64,000 nt of DNA from positions 3,110 to 67,109 of the forward strand of contig JANRIO010000008.1 in the NCBI GenBank assembly GCA_033764875.1, written 5' to 3'. A program made the position numbers and the translations under genes. This DNA comes from AWTP1-13 sp033764875. Its GTDB lineage: Bacteria; Pseudomonadota; Alphaproteobacteria; Rhizobiales; Hyphomicrobiaceae. A model generated the notes under the pieces. That model was not told where the DNA came from. It was given only the letters and a program-made list of their open reading frames with translations, and searched no databases. Shown in pieces: positions 63,155 through 64,000 of the stretch (position 1 is the stretch's first letter; each line of letters begins with the position of its first letter).

Positions 63155-63952
63155 ATGCCCACTCCCACGCTGCCCGGCGAGTTCACCGTACGCGCGCTGC
63201 TGCTCGGCGAAAGCCTCGATCTGAAGGGGCTCGAGCGCAGCGATTCCTACGCCCAGAGCCCGCTGGCGTTCCGCGCCGGGGCGGCCGGCACCGCGATGCT
63301 GTTCAAGTCCGGCGCGGCCGTGTTCTTCAACCTGACGCCGGTGGAGGAGGAGGAGCTGATCCGCGGCCTCGACCGGCGCATCGTTGGCCCCCTTCCCAAC
63401 GCCGAGCGCGAGATCGAGACGGCGCGCATCGTCGCCAGGGGCGAGGACGAGCTCGTCTCCAGCATGGGCACGCTGCAGGTGCGCAGCGCCGAGGCCGACC
63501 GGCTGCTGCTGATCGCGGAGGCGCTGGCCGTCTCCGTCGCCCTTGCCCACGACGAGCGGCGGATCGCGGGCGCCTTCGAGCGCGTGGAGCCGGTCGCAGC
63601 GACGCTGATGGAGCGCAAGCTGCCGTCGGGCCCGCAGTCGGCGCTGCTCGAGCAGATCGGGGAGGCCCTGCTGATCCAAAAGCGGCTCGCCGGCCGCGCC
63701 GATCTCGACGAGAAGCCGGACGTGCTGTGGGACCATCCCGAGCTCGAGCGCTTCTGGGTGCGGCTGGTCGACGAGTACGACCTGCCGGCGCGGGCGCGCG
63801 CCATCGAGCGCAAGCTCACCGTGATCCGGGAGACGGCCGACACCATCCGCGATCTGATCACTACGCGTACGAGCTTCCGGCTGGAGTGGTACATCATCGC
63901 GCTGATCGCGCTCGAGATCGTCATCGGTCTCTACGACCGCTTCTTCAAGTAG
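63155..63952 (+). CDS. RMD1/YagE family protein (DUF155)
   Basis: A 265-residue DUF155 (RMD1/YagE) protein. The family core is soluble: AAVFFNLTPVEEEELIRGL near the middle of the first half, then LAVSVALAHDERRIAGAFE, and VLWDHPELERFWVRLVDEYDL in the second half. The conserved C-terminus is SFRLEWYIIALIALEIVIG, a single transmembrane helix ending close to the C-terminus. Yeast relatives are mitochondrial; bacterial function is unknown. ATG 63155 is preferred over the GTG at 63143, though both are in frame and neither has a strong ribosome-binding site. It occupies the place downstream of hlyC where bolA often lies in related genomes. Confidence 0.88.
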   Translation: MPTPTLPGEFTVRALLLGESLDLKGLERSDSYAQSPLAFRAGAAGTAMLFKSGAAVFFNLTPVEEEELIRGLDRRIVGPLPNAEREIETARIVARGEDELVSSMGTLQVRSAEADRLLLIAEALAVSVALAHDERRIAGAFERVEPVAATLMERKLPSGPQSALLEQIGEALLIQKRLAGRADLDEKPDVLWDHPELERFWVRLVDEYDLPARARAIERKLTVIRETADTIRDLITTRTSFRLEWYIIALIALEIVIGLYDRFFK

Positions 63953-64000
63953 CGGTTTCGCGGCTGCTGCCGCATGCGCCCCGGCGCCAAGGCGCATCCC

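Overview
The window is GC-rich (visibly about two thirds G+C) and gene-dense. It looks like the chromosome of an alphaproteobacterium, most likely of the order Hyphomicrobiales (Rhizobiales). That placement is inferred from gene order: murA / DUF2948 / hisD / UPF0262 / low-molecular-weight phosphatase, then accA / xerD / a 47-residue membrane protein / aroK / aroB / HlyC-CorC protein, and the dapB-gpmA pair, are neighbourhoods typical of that order. The hairpin repeats between genes also fit it. I saw no rRNA, tRNA, CRISPR array, prophage or complete insertion sequence.

Layout. 0-13 kb is mostly catabolic and accessory: a truncated alpha-oxoamine synthase, a cyclic-nucleotide-domain protein, a ureohydrolase, an M20 peptidase, a Baeyer-Villiger-type flavoprotein, a solitary Bug-type solute-binding protein, a medium-chain reductase and a phosphatase. 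11.8-14 kb holds a two-subunit CoA-transferase-like enzyme with a 70-residue gene between the subunits. 14-21 kb has dapB, gpmA, leuB, a split thiamine-diphosphate enzyme (ATGA overlap) followed by an M20 peptidase, and an AT-rich island with a two-helix membrane protein. 21.1-22.1 kb is a gene-free cluster of repeats. 22-32 kb carries a DUF2130 protein, several FAD oxidoreductases, a glycosyltransferase, an ALDH7-type dehydrogenase and two small genes. 32-38 kb is the conserved his/mur block and an MFS transporter. 38-44.6 kb has tex, maf, yacG, two stress proteins, a cytochrome c and a glutamine-amidotransferase-like hydrolase. 44.8-47.1 kb has a cysteine synthase homologue, an Asp/Glu racemase-family protein and a thioesterase.

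The most distinctive locus is 47.3-49.4 kb. A 60-residue pre-peptide ends in a VPEID-CTERM sorting signal. It is followed by a strong hairpin and then by exosortase E, a membrane transpeptidase fused to a CPBP-family protease. Between the signal peptide and the sorting motif there is almost nothing, so the processed product would be a peptide of about a dozen residues containing one cysteine. The exosortase E family is known from the TIGRFAM PEP-CTERM models, but I know of no described function for such a minimal substrate.

49.5-64 kb returns to envelope and housekeeping functions: an outer-membrane barrel, a cytochrome c, a GntR regulator, tandem L,D-transpeptidases, accA, xerD, shikimate genes, an HlyC/CorC protein and a DUF155 protein. 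Intergenic space throughout carries at least four dispersed repeat families: two REPIN-like paired-hairpin families, a ~165-bp repeat and a ~104-bp MITE-like repeat. One copy of the last supplies the stop codon of a cytochrome gene.
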